DNA from: Aquatica leii
Taxonomy: Eukaryota; Arthropoda; Insecta; Coleoptera; Lampyridae
DNA: 64,000 nt
NCBI GenBank assembly: GCA_035610365.1
Contig: CM069432.1
Coordinates: 175,507,027-175,571,026 of the forward strand
Direction: 5' to 3'
The notes under the pieces: generated by a model
Seen by the model: only the letters and a program-made list of their open reading frames with translations
Databases searched by the model: none
What the model was told of the DNA's origin: nothing
Shown: positions 11,591 through 23,620 of the stretch, one piece after another
Layout of the letters: the number at the start of each line of letters is the position of its first letter
Numbering within the stretch: position 1 is the stretch's first letter
Program-made: the position numbers and the translations under genes

Positions 11591-12700
11591 ATAAGTCCGG
11601 CACCTACTAACGTACACTACAATTTTAATCGCCGTAATTTTTATGATCTAGTTGTTTTAATAAGGGATACTAACTGGCAATTAGTATTAGAGAGTGTAAA
11701 TGCGAATACGGTTACTGATCTTTTTTACAATATCTTGTATATTGTTTTAGATTCTATTGTACCCAAATCAAAAAAAAATCATTGAAGTACTTTATTTGGT
11801 TTACGCCTAATATGCAAAAGCTGTGCAAGGATAAATAGTATTATTGTCAACTTAAAAACGATTCAGATTTTTACAATGTGAAATACAAAGAAATACGGCG
11901 TCAATTAAAAATGCTAACTAGATCTACTCATAAAAAGTAATTCTCAGAAATCTAAACTGCAATTGGTGAAAATGTTGTCATTTTTGGTCTTATATAAATA
12001 ATAAACACTCGGCTAACAAATTGTAACAGATTGTTATAAAACCTGAAGGAATTCTGTACGAAGGTGTTGCCGCAGCAAATATTATCGGTCAATACTTTCA
12101 ATCTGTTTATGCTACTAATACAGCAAATTATTTAATGAATCATAAAAAAAAGTATATAACTAGTAAATTAGATATGTTTTCTCTAAACATTATTTCTAAC
12201 GCATACTACATAAGGGCAATCAAAAAATGAAAGTCATAGAGAAGAATGATCCCTCCCTATATACTAAAAGCCGTTATTATGTATTTTTAATTTTGCACTA
12301 AAAACTCCTAAATTTCCAGACAAATAAAAAGGATCTATTATTGTTCCACTGCATAAAACAGGCTCTAAGTCACAGGTACAAAATTACCGTTCAATGGCTT
12401 TGCTTTCCGTCTTCTCTAAATTGTTTTAACAAATTTTATATACCAAATTATACTTTCATATTAATGCGTCAATTAATGTAGCACCACATGGTTTTGTGAA
12501 CAAGAAAAGCACAATAACAAATAAGGACGTATTCACCCAACAAATGTATAAAGCATTGGAAGAAAAAGAGCAAATGTAATAATTTAAAATGCGTGTCAAA
12601 TAGTAACTAAGGCTTTTATTAAGCTTTTCCATCAACGCATATTCGACTCGTATGGACCATGTTACGACTTCTTGGTTTTTGAGTTTCAATGTTTGAATTT
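11590..12700 (+). mobile_element. LINE C, CR1/Jockey-like reverse transcriptase fragment
   Basis: Plus-strand pieces in changing frames follow the order of a non-LTR retrotransposon ORF2. The post-endonuclease linker gives HYNFNRRNFYDLVVLIRDTN and DSIVPKSK (11620-11775), then IWFTPNMQKLCKDK (near 11795) and FYNVKYKEIRRQLKML (11870-11915). RT-region blocks follow: PEGILYEGVAAANIIGQYF (12045-12100), GSIIVPLHKTGSKSQVQNYR (12333-12390) followed by SMALLSVFSKLF, and TKAFIKLFHQRIFDS (12605-12650), which corresponds to the motif usually read as SKAFDxxxH; the Asp is replaced here. The catalytic YADD is not reached. Indels are numerous. Confidence 0.65.
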
Positions 12701-12855
12701 ATTTAACTAAGCGTTATTTTTTGTTATAAAGAGATTGTATCAAATGATTACAATGTATTTTTGATAAACAAATTTGTATATAATTAACGTCGTATTTTTT
12801 AAATAAATTTATAAAATAACAGCTTTCGTGTTTACGCATACACGTTTTATCAAAT

Positions 12856-12886
12856 ACTAGCTATACCCGGCATGCGTTGCAATACC
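12856..12886. repeat. RTE-like LINE/SINE terminal motif
   Basis: CTAGCTATACCCGGCATGCG followed by TTGCAATACC resembles the CTAGCTxxACCCGGC...CGTTGC signature seen at ends of RTE-type elements in many arthropods. No coding part of such an element is visible next to it, so this is a short terminal remnant or a derived SINE. Confidence 0.35.
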
Positions 12887-14370
12887 ATGTAAAAAAAGAA
12901 TTGTTAAGATTTTTAGTCTGTTTGTTGAAGTTATTTCAGATATGCCATATTTTTGGTTTTTTTGTTTGGTGCGTATATAAATAAGTCAGAAGGTTTTTCA
13001 AAGGGTGAGCATGCTATACGTGCAGTTATCTAGGTGGAAATTAAACATTGATTATATTTACTTAATCAGTTAAAAATTAATGTTAAGAAAATAGTAAAAA
13101 TAAATAGTTTGTCACAATTTTAGAGGTAAGGTAAATAATATAAAAATAATTTTTTTTTATAAACATACTTTACAATTAAAAATATTTACCAACTATTTAT
13201 CCCTTTTTCATTTTTAGACATAAAACTTTCACCATAAAATATTTGTTTTCTAAATAAATAATACACTATTTACCCTAAAAATATTTTAATATTTATGCTT
13301 GATTATAAATAAGAAATTCAGACTGGACATGTGATTTATTTAGTAGTTTATCTATAATTTACTCCTTAACTTTATACTAAGCAAGTCTTTAAATCTAATT
13401 AGTTTGTAAGGTGTGTAGGGACACCACTTCTAATATATTCATGAACTAAGAGAATACAAGCTGGTATCATTTACTATATAATAATACTAAAGGCGTACTT
13501 AACGTGTGGCCATATTAATTATTCGAATCCTAAAATTGAGAGTATTATTTTAATTATATTATATACCTATTTTAAAAACCTCATGTTTTCGCTATAGTTT
13601 TATGGTCTTCAGCAATTGTCTAATCAAACTTTCCATTGATACTCTTAGGCTCCCTAATGCGGTCATGATTTACTTTTAATCGACTTTGTAAATGTTCTGT
13701 TAAATTAACAGGAAGTGTTATACACCCTTAACTGCCTTTATAACTTTATTTATAGGTATCAATTTATTATTGTTAACTTTTAATTTAAAAATTAGTATTT
13801 TCAAATGCATTTTATCATTTTCTAAATTAGATATGTATTCATAGTGATGAAAAAATGTATATGTGTAAAATAAAACATACTAAGTTGTATTTTAATAACA
13901 AAGGTATTTTTGTTTTAAATACGTTATTAATTAGATTTGTTTTTTATTAGTCTACTAATCAATAAAAACTAATATACAAAATAGTTCAAAGAATTAGGAA
14001 AGATTATTTGTTTTTAAGTGAGATTATATCATATATTATTTAAACAGGTCAAAGTTAAATTTTTGTAGATTATATGAAATCACATTCTCGCTGTTTTTGT
14101 TCCGGTTTGACCGTACAGATTGAATTCGTACATTTGTAATTTAAGCAGCAGCAGTATGTGTTATAAATAAAATATTTCTTGCGTGTTATGATTATTTTAG
14201 TTTAAGCAACTTAATTTACTATTTTAGTATATTTCTTATAGGTTACAGACAATCGGTACAGAAGAGAAGCTGGTCACAAAAATGAGTTAAACATATTTAC
14301 AACTTGCTACAACCGACATGAGAATTTTAAATGAATTTGATATTAATAATTCCTTTAACTTACGATAGGC
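12887..14370. other. AT-rich stretch without recognisable features
   Basis: No protein-like ORF, no inverted repeat ends and no RNA gene seen. Part of it may be the body of whatever element carries the RTE-like terminal motif at 12856. Confidence 0.5.
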
Positions 14371-14372
14371 CT

Positions 14373-14734
14373 TTACAAAGCTATAGTTTCGTTATCCAAA
14401 TTAAAATTTGCATTTCCCCGTCTCGCAATAAAACGTTTAAAGCTATTTAAAAATGATTCTAAAGTTTTCATACCAGGTCTACGTGGATCGTTTTTGTAGC
14501 TAAACATACAAATAAAACGATGTAAAGTTTTAATTGACGTTTGTTTTAGCAGCCACAACTTTTCTTGATTTTAAGTGGAATTTCCGTATTAAAGAAATGT
14601 CGAGTTAGTTTTAATCTTTCTTTTACTAATTCGTTTATTTTTTGTTCGAGCATTTTGGGTTTGTTTAGAAAACATGCACATTTATTAATAATTTTTTTAA
14701 CGATATTTTGCCCGGAAGTTGGCCAATTTTTCAA
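14373..14734 (-). mobile_element. BEL/Pao integrase-region fossil
   Basis: Minus-strand ORFs show the integrase N-terminal and core regions of a BEL/Pao element: NWPTSGQNIVKKIINKCACF, then KKSCGC, then KTLESFLNSFKRFIARRGNA with a DNETI block after it. These match the family's W..GG...V..I...C..C and F..AL.RFIARRG...I.SDNGT patterns. The fossil is old and broken. Its order relative to the gag-protease fossil at 9.7-11.2 kb is not collinear, so I treat it as a separate piece. Confidence 0.6.
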
Positions 14735-15892
14735 TGTTAAACAGGCAATTGTAGCTTATGAACCCAAATGTAGTTGGCGAAGATATTCTTACTAAACTGG
14801 TAGCTGTGTTATGCAGCCATAAATCCAGTTCATCGTGATAAATCTGCAGTTAACCAAGCGAGTGTTCGAGTTCGAAACATGATAAAGATTCTTTTTTTAA
14901 AGGTGCAATACGCTTTTAGAACATAACAAATTTACAGAAACATTTTGGTCTTGATCAATCAATTATACGTAAATACAAACATACGCCAAAACATGATTTA
15001 GAAGCATCTGCAAACAGATGCACTTTAAATTGAAAAAGGTTTCAAAAACTTGTAAAGCAATTGAAACCAAAAACTGGAGTGTCCCGTCTTAATATTAGAG
15101 TTGAGAGAATTTGCATAATTAATTTTGTTGTCGTAACAATTGGATTAATTAAATCTACAGAATCAAATGCTGGTGATATTTGGGAAAAATAGTATTTGTT
15201 TTGTTAACTTATTAGAAATCGGATTTTTTGTTATTTTTTATTTGAAAAAATCAGTACGTTGATTTTATATTAAACCTCAAGTTTTAGTTTTAATGTTTGT
15301 GGCAATTCTCTCGGTGGTCGAAGGGGTGGTTATATCTCCGCAAAAAAAAAGCTTTTGACGCGCAAACCTGACGTGGCGTCACAGGTTAGCACTTACACCA
15401 ACACCAATATTGCAGTGTCCACCCGCAACAAGGTTATCTTACACATTAAAGACCATCGACGAGGTGACTATAATAGAGAAGGCAGATAAAACTATACGTG
15501 ATAAAACCAACGCTTTAAGTGTGAGTTTTTTAATAATCGATAAACAGATCGATGTTTATTAGAACTGAAAATTGGTATCACTCCCTTCAGGATTGTGGAA
15601 AAAAACCAGATAACAAGTGCCTCAGATGTTAGGAATGCGAACACAGAAAAAAACTGCCGTGAACCTAATAGAAGGCATTGACGTCATAACTGCAACAAAA
15701 AAAGTCACAATAAGAAAAAATGTACAGATTTTAATATTCAGTGAGTTAGTTCTAATTTTTTTTTAATTATCCAATGAGTAACTAACAGAGTTTGCTAAGT
15801 TAGTCAATAATCTAAAAAACTTTACTTACTTTCTCATAATACATTATTAATAAAGTTTACTGGCAACAACATCAGGGTTTATGCAGTGGCGG
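14735..15892. other. Unassigned stretch
   Basis: Includes a locally more GC-rich patch at 15300-15480. Translations of both strands give no domain I recognise. It could be more of the BEL/Pao fossil or another decayed element. Confidence 0.4.
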
Positions 15893-16335
15893 ACTAGCTT
15901 TTCCGTTGCGGCTCGGGCAATACGTTATCGGTGGCCTACATGGAAACAAAAAAAATGTATAATTTGCACAGCTAGTATTTTAATATCCTTGGCGTTATTT
16001 TGCTTCTTTCAGATAATGAATTTACTATTCTATTATTACTTATATTAGACTTTATATTTGATTTTATAGCTATTAACATAAATGTTTCTACATGTTCATG
16101 CGTCAAACTATTCCTTTTAACCTATTCTTAACTTGGAAAAACTTGTTTCACAGACAACAGAAGTTACAGAACAGAACAGTGTTAACAAAATATTATATGC
16201 AAGAAACAGATTTTTATAAGCCGAAGAATGAATTGTACTGATGATATAAATTAAGGAGATTGCCGAATTGTTTGGGGTCAAATACTGCTGCAATAAAATA
16301 TATATTTTAATTTTTCGTAAACTAAGCTACTGACT
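15893..16335 (-). mobile_element. 3' end of a hAT element (TIR and C-terminal coding remnant)
   Basis: Begins CAGTGGCGGACTAGC, a hAT-type terminus. On the minus strand just inside it, SLTHEHVETFMLIAIKSN near 16110-16060 resembles the C-terminal tail of TTF-type hAT transposases (the stretch after the dimerisation motif, TxERLxxLxLxSIExxI). A matching terminus (CAACGGCGGACTGAC, read on the minus strand) lies at 23616, outside the minus-strand hAT coding region at 21.5-23.4 kb. The two pieces may be the ends of one element opened up by later insertions; flanking 8-mers do not match. Confidence 0.45.
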
Positions 16336-17506
16336 ACAGTGTCTAAAATAACGTTGCCAACCGTCCCGTATTTTCTGGGACGTCCCGTATTTTTGCTATA
16401 AACTTAAATGTCCTGTCGGGACAGGCTCTGTCTCGTATTTTAATCTTGTTATAGTTGTTATATATTATTACGAATTGCGTTACACCTGACATTAACTAGT
16501 ACTTCATAGCTATTAGTATGACTCAGCTCAGCTATCAGTTTACGGCAGTGCTTACTGTCATCAAATGGCCGACTGCGTAGTGCCTGCTACGGGCCAGGTC
16601 AGATATTCACCGTTTCCCGCGCCGTGCCCTACGTTTCTATTTATACTTGTTTATTATCTACCTTACTCTTTTTCTACAATTAGTATTTGTTTATTGTTTT
16701 GCAAAAAACTATTGACTAAACACGTGTTACGTTAGACGTTACGTTTGTAATTATCTCTAAAACTACTTACATATATAATGAGTGATTTAAGCAATAGTAA
16801 CACAGATAATTTGTTTAAAAATCCAAAGTATAATGCAAACTAGAAAAATAGTTATTTCTGGTTAAGAAAAGTGAGAGAAAACTCGTACAAGACGTTTTGT
16901 CGCCTAAGCTTAGGGCGCGAGCTCCCTTGACGTTTATTAAAACAAAAAAAAGGCACAAACTATTATGAATTAAAATATTTAAACATATGTATACGATATA
17001 AATATCATATACTTTTTATTACTTTGAAACATTAATTTAATATGGTCATCATTCAAAGCAGCGTATATTCAATAGGTAATTTTTTTATGTTGGGGCTAAA
17101 ATTATTTGAGCCCATGGCTGTATATGTAGCAGAACATTCTAATGAAACGTCGCAATCCCCACTACGAGATCTCATATGCAGTTTTAACATGCGAAAAGAT
17201 TCCCGCGTTTGTAGCCCGCGATAGTTTCAATTTACTAATCATAAAGCGATCGGAGTTACACGACGTATAGTAAGTGAAACGGTATATTTGTCGTACGTAA
17301 TTTTCAAAAAATGCAAAAAAATACTGTACAATTTTTTTAAATTAATTTGTAAGGCTGTCGTTGAAGGCTGAAATAACATCTCTCAGAATGCTATAAAAAT
17401 ACCGCATTACAGTTTTATCAAAAAGAAAACAATAAAATTAAGTTGATCGTAACATATCCGCTGAATCATACTAGATGCTACTAGTACTTTTGAACGTCTA
17501 CACATA
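16336..17506 (+). mobile_element. hAT-like fragment with BED-type N-terminus
   Basis: A repeated motif near the left side (GTTGCCAACCGTCCCG, then GGGACGTCCCG, around 16350-16395) looks like a hAT-type end. At 16778 an ATG opens a frame MSDLSNSNTDNLFKNPKYNA, a stop, then KNSYFWLRKVREN and SYKTFCRL, resembling the start of BED-finger hAT proteins (KYxxxWEKKYxWLKxV...YxAxCxLC). The frame is lost soon after. The 3' limit is unclear; the pogo-like element begins at 17507. Confidence 0.35.
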
Positions 17507-17520
17507 GGGTAAAGCACCCT

Positions 17521-17956
17521 ATTGTTGGCACTACACCAACTATTGGCACTCTTTAATTAGATAACAATTTTACATCTTAATATTGCACTTTCTTTTAGTT
17601 CAATGATTATTTATAAATTCGGCAACATTGTTTTATATGAGAACTGTTTCATCGACATTATGTTACGATTTTTGTTTTAGCAGTTAACGTTTCAAATTGT
17701 GTTGTGCGTCTTTACTTAAACAATGTACTAAAGCAACTTGATATTTACTAAATTTGTTGATCTTGTTTTGCTTCTGTAATAAAATAAACTTAAATTTGTT
17801 GAAAATTATTTATAACCAAAGACTTTTTGGCGGGATTTAAAAAAATATCAAGTGCCAACTATTGGATAAAATGTCAAACAAAATCTATTCATTGGCACTA
17901 GTGTCAATAAATGGTTTTAATAGATGAATTTACGAAAATCTAATTATTGGCACTAC
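17521..17956. repeat. Left subterminal repeat cluster of the pogo-like element
   Basis: ATTGTTGGCACT (17521), CAACTATTGGCACT (17537), AGTGCCAACTATTGG (17850), ATTGGCACTAGTGTCAAT (17891) and AATTATTGGCACTAC (17942) are variants of one motif, (A/C)NTATTGGCACT, in both orientations. Such arrays commonly serve as transposase binding sites; that role is inferred. Confidence 0.8.
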
Positions 17957-18023
17957 CGTTAAATAAGAAGTCTTTGTAATCAAATGTTTTATCAGTTTAG
18001 TAAATAATACGTAGATTTTAAGA

Positions 18024-20329
18024 ATGTCTCAAGTTAAGGAAAAATACACTGAAAATATGACACAAAAAGCTCTACAAGAAATTCGACGTAGAGCAGCCAA
18101 AAAACGGTTTTCAAAAAATATGGAATTCCCCGCTCTACCTTACAGTTTCGCCTCGATCCAAAATTCAAAAAAGTTCGCCATGGTCCAAACACTTATTTAA
18201 CAGAGATCGAAGAAAACACTTTAGTTAGTTGGATCTTAGACAGTCATAAAAAAAGATTTCCAAGAAGAAAAGAAGACATTAGTGCTGCAGTAAAACAATT
18301 TTTAGATGAAAACCCCAGAAATACTCCATTTTTAAATAACATACCTGGTTCTTATTGGTTTGCAAATTTTTTAAAACGACATCCAATTCTTACAATTCAA
18401 ACACCAGAGGCTGTCACAAAAACTAGTGGAAATGTGTCTAAAAAAGATATAAACATTTGGTTTCAAAACATTGAAAACTATCTCAAAGAAAAACAATACT
18501 TTGATATACTACAAGATTCAAATAGAGTTTTTTATGGAGATGAAACGTTTTTTCAGTTGTGTCCTAAAATTGGAAAAGTAATAGCTCCTCGCGGTGCTAA
18601 AAACGTATACGAAATAGAACATGGTGAAGCAAATATAACAGTAATGTTCACTTTTTCTGCAGCAGGGGACACTACCTCTCCGATGATTATATATCCGTAT
18701 AAAAGAGTCCCTCAACATATTGCGGCTAGCGTTCCAGAAGGATGGGGAATAGGTAATAAAAACTAAACAACATAAAACTTTTACAAGCATTAAGTAATTT
18801 TTTAGGCATCTCTAATAACGGATGGATGCAATCAGAATTATTTTTTGAGTATGTTGGAAATATACTACATCCATACTTACAGAAAAAAAAACAACATTTC
18901 CCATTATTCTTTTTGTCGATGGACATAAGACACACCTTACATACGAGCTTAGCAAATTATGTAACAACTTAAAAATAATATTGATTGCATTATACCCTAA
19001 CGCTACAAGAATCCTTGAACCTGCGGATGTATCTTGTTTTCGTCCGTTAAAATCAGCTTGGAAGCAGGGAGTTTTAAAGTGGAGACGAAAGAATCCCTTC
19101 TGTCAAATAACTAAGTTAGAATTTGCATCTATACTTAACAGTATAATTTTTGAACTGACGGTAGATACGATTTCAAACGGTTTTAAAACTTGTGGGTTAT
19201 GCCCATGGAATGTAAATGCCAAAGATTTCTCAAAATGCCTTGGTAAGGAAATTTCAAAAGAAGTCAAAAATCCAGAAGAAAAGTCAGTTATGGAATTGAA
19301 ACCCGGAAGACATTCTTATGTTAGTTATGGAATTGTCAAAGACAAATGTTACTTACGAAAAATTTGCTGAAATTGTAGGAGTTCAAAAAATATTACAATT
19401 TCAAAAAATCACTTCTGATGAAGTTCTTGGTGCATCTACTGATTTTATAGGTCTAAAGATTTTTCAAAAATTTAATTCTAACATCGACACCGTAAATAGC
19501 GATAATAATCCTTCGCTAAGACTACTAAATGAACATAACTCAAATACATTAAGCACTGAGGATTATTTTAATCAAAACTTGCCTGATAAACTGCTTCAGA
19601 ATGAACTGGTGACAGAAAAAAAATTCAGTGCTGAAGAAATAATGAATATGCCCGTTTTATTTTCTAACAATTTAGTGCCCAACGAAGATAGTAACAACAA
19701 CTGTAATGATGACAATAGTTACATAAAGAATTATTTAGTTTGGCAAAAAACTCCGGAAAGATTAGGCAAACGGCAAACTGAGAAGCTTCCGTATGTAATT
19801 ACTTCTACAGCTTTTAAAAAAATTTGCGAGGCAATAAGCAATACGAGATGAAAAGAAGAAAATTAAAAAAGAAAAAGAAAACGCTAAACAAATCGCTAAG
19901 AAAATAAAATCTACAAATGGTCAAGTAATTACAAATAAAAGTTTTACAATAACAAAACCAATGTCAAAACCATCAAGCATAAAAAAGATACAAGTCTCAG
20001 AAAACATTATAGTTAAAACAGGAAATACTAAAATTTTAGCTATCAACACTAAATATTCTCCAAAAAAAGAAGCACATATTAGAGCCCTCTCCAATAGTGA
20101 TGTTTATTGTGAAAATGACCCAAACGAGACTGGTCTAGAACATAATTTAGATATAAAAAATAACACTATCAGTTACAAAGTTATTTGTGTTAACAACATT
20201 TATAAAACTAATATAGGAATTATATGCAAAAATTGCACGAGAAGTTACCATTTTAAGTGTTTATTAAAAAAACAATTATATAAAGAAAATTTTTACTGTC
20301 CCACTTGTTCAAATTTATATGCTTTATAA
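18024..20329 (+). pseudogene. Pogo-like transposase, broken by four frame shifts
   Basis: Starts at ATG 18024 (MSQVKEKYTENM, then ALQEIRRRAAKKRFSK). A frame change near 18115 moves the helix-turn-helix into the next frame (YGIPRSTLQFRLDPKFKKV), followed by TEIEENTLVSWILDSHKKRF. The DDE core runs: DSNRVFYGDETFFQLCPK (first Asp, near 18530); intron 18753-18805; a shift near 18890 next to an A-run; FPIILFVDGHKTHLT (second Asp, near 18905); NATRILEPADVSCFRPLK (third Asp, near 19020). Shifts near 19350 and 19850 follow. The C-terminus (19961-20329) has ICKNCTRSYHFKCLL and FYCPTC, a PHD-like zinc finger. Length and order fit insect pogo-like transposases that carry a PHD tail. Confidence 0.75.
18753..18805 (+). 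other. 53-nt intron in the pogo-like transposase
   Basis: The reading frame ends at a stop just past 18752 unless GTAATAAA...TTTTTTAG (18753-18805) is removed. Removal gives EGWGIG joined to ISNNGWM, the usual GWGIGxSxxGWM block of this family. The phase is 1. The length suits a short insect intron. Confidence 0.75.
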
Positions 20330-20445
20330 TAAAATAAATGTTACACTAAAAATTATGTTTAAAGTATAACATAATAAAATGTGTTTTTTTGGGTTTTAGT
20401 TATAGTTAATACCACATAACAAAACCTTTTTCTGTTTAAATAAAG

Positions 20446-20705
20446 AGTGCCAATAATTGGTAAAAGTCATGTGCCAATTATTAGAACTGACTGCCAACAA
20501 CTGAGGTAAGCGCAAATTTTTACAAATTTTAATTTATTAAACAAAACTACTGAGCAAAAGTATTTAAGTGATTCAGAAATAAAACTTTAGACTACACAGA
20601 GTTGTTTTGATAAATATTTAAAAAAAATAGTAATTTTCAAATACATGAGCGTATTTTTCAAGAAAGTAAAAGCTTAAAGTGCCCATAATTGGGGTACTTA
20701 CCCTG
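20446..20705. repeat. Right subterminal repeat cluster of the pogo-like element
   Basis: GAGTGCCAATAATTGG (20445), GTGCCAATTATT (20471), CTGCCAACAACTG (20491) and GTGCCCATAATTGGGG (20679) repeat the motif of the left cluster, all in the inverted sense expected at the other end. Confidence 0.75.
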
Positions 20706-21474
20706 TTCAAATAATATTTTTTTACGTTTATTGTTAATCAACAATAAATGTCAGAAAAAAACGTCGTTTTAGTGACTTTATTAATATCACGTCTCAATTC
20801 ACACAAAACAAAAATCAGTGGTTTCTAATTGAAAGTAGTAAATTAAAAAAAACGCAATATTATTGCTTTATTGGTAAAATTCAAAATTTTTCAACTAATA
20901 AAAAAAATTAAAAAATAGGGCTGCTATTTGTAAAATCACAAAACCGGGACAAAACCATTTTAAAATCTGTATAAATCGACTCGACTAAAGTCCTTGTATC
21001 AAACACAATAGTTAGCATAAGTATTCGCTCGTTAAATCCCTACAGAGTAAGTCAAGAAAAGGTTGAAATAAATGCTCTTGAAAGGCCATGTCTAAATTTG
21101 GAATTAAATCAAGCAGAAAAAATTGCAAAACGTAATTTTTAGTGCAGTTTATAATAAGAATAAGTGAGCATGTAGATGTGATACGATAAATGTCTTGTTT
21201 TGTTTTTCATGTTTGTTGTTTTCCGATGGAGCTAATAACACTAACGAGGTTAGGGTGTAGGTACAAACTTGAAACATTTAAATGAAAGAATTTAAAAAAC
21301 ATAAAGTTTCTGCACGCCATATACATTGTTCAACGGAATTTATTTGTTACCTCTAAAACATTTTAATAGTTACTTACATAATGCTTTAAATATATTTGAA
21401 AACGTTCACGCGATCTACAAGTATTTTGAAAAATGTAGCCCACTCTAATTCCGACCTCATGAGCCGTCACTGCA
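20706..21474. other. Unassigned stretch with a hAT-like terminus at its right edge
   Basis: No domain recognised. CGGGACAAAACC near 20943 weakly echoes the CCGTCCCG motif at 16355. At 21458-21474 the plus strand reads TGAGCCGTCACTGC; its complement, GCAGTGACGGCTCA, looks like a hAT terminus, so a hAT-type element may end here. Confidence 0.35.
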
Positions 21475-23620
21475 AAGAACAAACTTAAAACTACAATTTT
21501 AAGCAAATGAGATGCAATGTGAAGAGATAATAAAACATGTTGTGACGAAATGTTTATCTCTTGGTCGTGGAAGCAACAATGAAGACAATTGAATCTGATT
21601 CTCTATCAGTTGAATTGCATAATGAAATGCACGGGAATTGCCAAAACATTGAACAAAGAATAAAAAATAACTTTTTCGGAAGTCAAGCAAGAAAAATAAT
21701 AGGCGGATTAAGTATTAATGCGAAATAATTTATTCAAAACGATTTTCTACAGTTCTTCACTAATTTCGTAGGGTATTTATATGAATTCTTAGAAAACAGC
21801 ATGCTTTCCAAGTTATTTTTAAACTTGAAATCACTAATAAGTTACGACTGTTTTCAAAAGGCAGCGGAACTCTTAAGGATTGTTCAATTACTATTAAAAA
21901 TGCAGAGACATTGCAACGTCTTTTAATGACAAAAGTAAGAGTGCAATTGAGAACTAGCTGAAAACCACGGAAGTGTTTTCCAAGAATAAAATTCCCAACA
22001 TTTTTTACGTCATATTGTTCATCTTCGCTATCCTTAGCTCCAACTGCTTCGTACAAAAGGTTTTCTCATAAATCATGTTAAAGTGGACTGATGAACGAAA
22101 AAAATGTACCACCAGTTTCATTTATGATTATAACTGCATTGATTTTTTTAAATATGTAAAATCAAACAAACTCATGTTAAAACTTAACACATTCTTGATT
22201 AAAATATAATATAATAAGTCACGACAAATAATTTTGTTTCTCATTTGTCTCGGGTAAAAAAATGAAAACCCGTTTTCTTTGCTCAAATGAGCGTTTGTTC
22301 CTTATAATCTCAAAAAAAATCTGGTAACACTAAACACCAAATAATCACAATTGATGTCGCCAAGTTTGTTATTTGCTCATTAAACAAAGTAGTTGATGGT
22401 TTCTTTGAAATTTTCAAAATCTTTGCTTATATTGGCTAGTTATTTTTTTGTCTCATTTATCATTGATTGAATTGTAATTAAATCTAAACCAGAAATTTGT
22501 AAATATTTTGAAATTGAGGAAGCGTGATGAAATATTTTTAAATACAAGTTTCCAGTTAAACAGTTTAATATTTTAATAATGAAGTTGCATTAGTTGTGAC
22601 TTTCTTATTTAATTTATTATTTTTTGCAGTTTTTTGAATAAAGATTAGAATTTGAACATAACGAGCTTAAGCAACATTAAATTTTGAATCCCCTCTTACT
22701 TCACCAATGGTATTTAAGTTTTTTCCTGAAACTTCATCTCGCCACACGTCCATTCTCCCATTAGATTCTTTAAAAAAACAACGATGAAATTCAATAATTC
22801 AAATAAAGAAAGCAATAATAATGCGTAATATCTGTAATTACTAAATTTAAAATGTGCCTATAGCACCACAGATAATAATGGTCAGGATTTAAATTCTTTA
22901 ACTATGCAGTGAAACCATTGTGTTCTCCTTGCATATTAGCGGCTCCATTAATGCTACTGCCAACACAATAATTTAAATTAATCTTTTTTTGTAACTCAAA
23001 GAAATCTTGTCTTTTAGTGTAATTTGTACTTTTAAAGGTTAATAAGGTTTCGTACACTGTGTCATCTACAAATATAATTATAATTGATGTTTAATCGATT
23101 CCCGAAATATCTTGGGTTGTATCAATTTGAATAGAATACATTTTCGTGTCATTTACTTCCTGCAAAAAATTGATTTTTATCAGTTGTTTTATTATGTTTG
23201 TAATTGAATTAATTATGATCTTATTTAAAAATGAAAGTAAATTACCTCTTACTTTTTTACATTACATTTACATTCAAGAAAAATACCGTGATATTTTCGT
23301 TACGATAGCCCATATAACCTGTCCCAATAGTTTTTATCAATGATCAATGAATCACAAACACGACTTAATCAATACTAGAGGAAGACTGGACAGGGTACAA
23401 TATGAGAAAAATTTTCGTGAGCCTAAACTAAAAGTAATAAAAGTTTGCTTGCTTAAATGAGTGTTCAGCATCATCTCTGTTCATATTTTTTTTAATAGTT
23501 ACATTTTATCTTACCGATTTTTATGAAAAAATTTAGAACCAATTTTTTTACTTCACAAATAAAATTAATATATGAAAGGCCGCCATAAGGCGATCGCTTA
23601 ATCGGTCAGTCCGCCGTTGA
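21475..23620 (-). mobile_element. TTF/ZMYM1-like hAT transposon (minus), 5' end near 23616
   Basis: The minus-strand coding remnant runs from about 23400 down to about 22350. At 23602-23616 the plus strand reads GTCAGTCCGCCGTTG, whose complement resembles the CAGTGGCGGACTAGC end at 15893. That makes 23616 the likely 5' terminus. The 3' end on this side is decayed or displaced by inserted elements. Flanking 8-mers at the two candidate ends (GGTTTATG and ATTCATAC) do not match, so the pairing is tentative. Confidence 0.55.
22350..23400 (-). pseudogene. hAT transposase remnant, TTF-zinc-finger type
   Basis: One minus-strand frame gives a long recognisable run: LIKTIGTGYMGYRNEN, then NIIKQLIKINFL, KMYSIQIDTTQDISGI (first catalytic Asp in IDTTQD, near 23125), FVDDTVYETLLTFKST, then CVGSSINGAANMQGEHNGF near 22960 (the second Asp of the usual TDGAANMQG block is Asn here), and WCYRHILNLVITDITHYY. 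Later, KESNGRMDVWRDEVSG and TSLLKY near 22590 match the family's insertion domain. There are at least two in-frame stops and several frame changes, and the C-terminal dimerisation motif is not found here. Confidence 0.7.

Larger units (their letters stand above)
17507..20705 (+). mobile_element. Pogo/Tigger-like DNA transposon with PHD-like C-terminus, 3.2 kb
   Basis: The termini are inverted: GGGTAAAGCACCCTATTG at 17507 and, on the other strand from 20705, AGGGTAAGTACCCCAATTA; both then carry GGCACT or GGGCAC. Inside are a pasilla/CENP-B-type helix-turn-helix, a DDE_1 core, one intron and a zinc-binding C-terminus. TA precedes the left end (17505-17506), but the base pair after the right end is TT, so the usual TA duplication is not intact. 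Clusters of GTGCCAAT-type repeats lie just inside both ends. Four frame disruptions make this copy inactive. Confidence 0.8.

Noticed and set aside
13510-13540. TTCGAATCC, considered as a tRNA or SINE B box
   Set aside because: Lacks the GG before it and no A box or cloverleaf can be formed around it.
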